The notes under the pieces are model-generated. The model made no database searches. It saw only the letters and a program-made list of their open reading frames with translations, and had not been told where the DNA came from. Of a stretch of 64,000 nucleotides of DNA, positions 62,955 to 64,000 are shown piece after piece (position 1 is the stretch's first letter; every line of letters starts with the position of its first letter). Location of the stretch: contig NZ_FNFH01000001.1 in assembly GCF_900100355.1 (NCBI RefSeq), positions 386,963-450,962 on the forward strand, written 5' to 3'. The DNA is from Microbulbifer yueqingensis (GTDB lineage Bacteria; Pseudomonadota; Gammaproteobacteria; Pseudomonadales; Cellvibrionaceae). A program made the position numbers and the translations under genes.

Positions 62955-64000
62955 CTACCCCTTCGACATACTACCGCCAGCCGGTAACGAGTCCTGTGCA
63001 GGCGCTTCCACCACCTCCTCCTCCGGCGTGATCAGGCTGGCGATCTGCCAGCCATCCCCCACATCAGGCTCCTGCGAGAGCGTGTAGAAATGGATCCTGC
63101 CCTCCGGATCCACGGCATAGAGTCGCGTAGCGCGGTTGCCGTAGGTTTCCCGGTAATCGTCGATGGTGAAGTCTTCTGTCAGGCCCGTGGTGCGGATCGC
63201 TGCCCCTCTCGCTACAAGGCTGGCCAGGCGGCCAAAGGTTGCCTTCTCGGAAAAGAGTTCCAGTGTCTTTGCGTATCGTTCCGATACCCGGTGGCTGGCG
63301 CGCCCCTCCTGTTCGCCGTAGCCGAGGCCCAGCACCGAGCCCTTGCCCAGCACATGCTCGAAGTGATAGGTGACCAGTGGGTTGAGCTGCCTGTAGGGAG
63401 ACAGCACCAGGACCTTGCCAACCGTGGACAGGTCCAGGGTCGTGCTGGCGTGCTCCGAGATCGGGTTACCGTAGTAGGTGGAGATGTTGTCCATACGCGC
63501 CTCCCGGATGGCATCCCAGTTGGTATCCGCAATGATGACGGGCACCTCCTTTTCCATCAGGTCCTTCGCCAGCATACGCGCGAACCTGTTGCCACCGAAG
63601 ATCAGGTAACCGGCGGGATAAGGGGCACGCACATCCAGCAGTTTGGCAATGCCCTTTGCGGTCAGGCTCTGCAGGACGACGGTGGCGATAATCACCAGGA
63701 ATACCATCGGCACCAGCAGTTCGGATTTTGGCAGCCCGAACGCATCCAGTTTCAGGGCGAACAGGGCGGATACCGCGGCGGCCACGATGCCCCGTGGCGC
63801 AATCCAGCTCAGCAGCGCCAGCTCGCGCCAATTCAATCCCGACCCGGGTGCGGACAGGAAGACAGACAACGGCCGGGCGACGAACATGATGGCCGCCAGC
63901 ACCAGCAGCGCGCCCCAGCCCAACTGGGTCAGCGTGGACAACTCCAGGCGTGCGGCGAGCAGGATGAACAGCGCCGAAATCAGCAGCACGCTGAGGGTTT
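62955..64000 (-). CDS. Cation/proton antiporter (CPA1 type) with C-terminal RCK/TrkA-N domain, partial
   Basis: The last 348 codons of a gene whose 5' part lies beyond base 64000; the frame is open to the edge, so the apparent GTG start at 63989 is internal. It has the final membrane segments of an Na+/H+ antiporter (LLISALFILLAARLELS, ELALLSWIAPRGIVAAAVSALFAL) and then a TrkA-N Rossmann domain (YLIFGGNRFARMLAKDLMEKEVPVIIADTNWDAIREA as landmark). Such proteins exchange Na+ or K+ for protons under nucleotide control. Confidence 0.85.
   Translation of the reverse strand, partial: TLSVLLISALFILLAARLELSTLTQLGWGALLVLAAIMFVARPLSVFLSAPGSGLNWRELALLSWIAPRGIVAAAVSALFALKLDAFGLPKSELLVPMVFLVIIATVVLQSLTAKGIAKLLDVRAPYPAGYLIFGGNRFARMLAKDLMEKEVPVIIADTNWDAIREARMDNISTYYGNPISEHASTTLDLSTVGKVLVLSPYRQLNPLVTYHFEHVLGKGSVLGLGYGEQEGRASHRVSERYAKTLELFSEKATFGRLASLVARGAAIRTTGLTEDFTIDDYRETYGNRATRLYAVDPEGRIHFYTLSQEPDVGDGWQIASLITPEEEVVEAPAQDSLPAGGSMSKG

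Overview
The window is about 64 kb of a GC-rich gammaproteobacterial chromosome. The gene order leuC-leuD-leuB-asd-usg-fimV-truA-trpF-accD-folC is one I know from Pseudomonas and its relatives. REP-like repeats, a FimV, a TIGR04219 outer-membrane protein, a DUF5060 lipoprotein and an SLC12-type transporter point to a marine Cellvibrionales-type bacterium, Microbulbifer-like being my best guess. That placement is inference from gene content and order; no 16S or other marker is present.

Region 1 (1-24.7 kb) is core metabolism. Read on the minus strand it holds leucine genes (leuC, leuD, leuB), aspartate-semialdehyde dehydrogenase and its paralog Usg, the polar hub protein FimV, TruA, then trpF-trpB-trpA-accD-folC. 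A LysR regulator diverges from leuC. A four-gene plus-strand operon (YtrA-type GntR regulator, ABC ATPase, large permease, S9 peptidase) is wedged between truA and trpF, where Pseudomonas has the two genes adjacent. An outer-membrane protein, aroC, prmB, folE and a tautomerase-family isomerase follow.

Region 2 (24.7-44.2 kb) is mostly housekeeping: an alpha/beta hydrolase, SixA, DUF4389, GpsA, HtpG, a beta-lactamase-fold hydrolase, a 2-Cys peroxiredoxin, an iron-storage module (Bfd with a Fur-like box, and bacterioferritin), monothiol glutaredoxin, argD-argF, and class I ribonucleotide reductase nrdA-nrdB. The peroxiredoxin has an 11-bp-arm palindrome in its leader. REP-like hairpins lie downstream of the tautomerase gene and between nrdA and nrdB.

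Region 3 (44.2-62.1 kb) is an accessory island of more AT-rich, mixed composition directly after the nrdB terminator. It opens with three integron gene cassettes with three attC sites and no integrase in the window (a CALIN-type array). The first base-pairing arm (R'') of each attC is complementary to the 5' end of its own cassette, which is strong internal proof. After the last attC come small lipoproteins and membrane proteins, a NYN/OST-HTH RNA-binding protein, an RDD protein, a methyltransferase, a YcxB-like protein, a GNAT acetyltransferase next to a histone-deacetylase-fold amidohydrolase (this pair lies between a truncated and a complete copy of an SLC12-type transporter), a double vWA protein, a DUF5060 lipoprotein and a serine hydrolase. 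A short hairpin sequence related to AAATGGGGCCAGATCAAA recurs at five places, all inside this island and always at gene-block borders.

Region 4 (62.1-64 kb) returns to GC-rich sequence with a spermidine-synthase-like protein and the C-terminal part of a cation/proton antiporter that runs off the window.

All calls come from reading the sequence and from memory of protein families; no database search was run.
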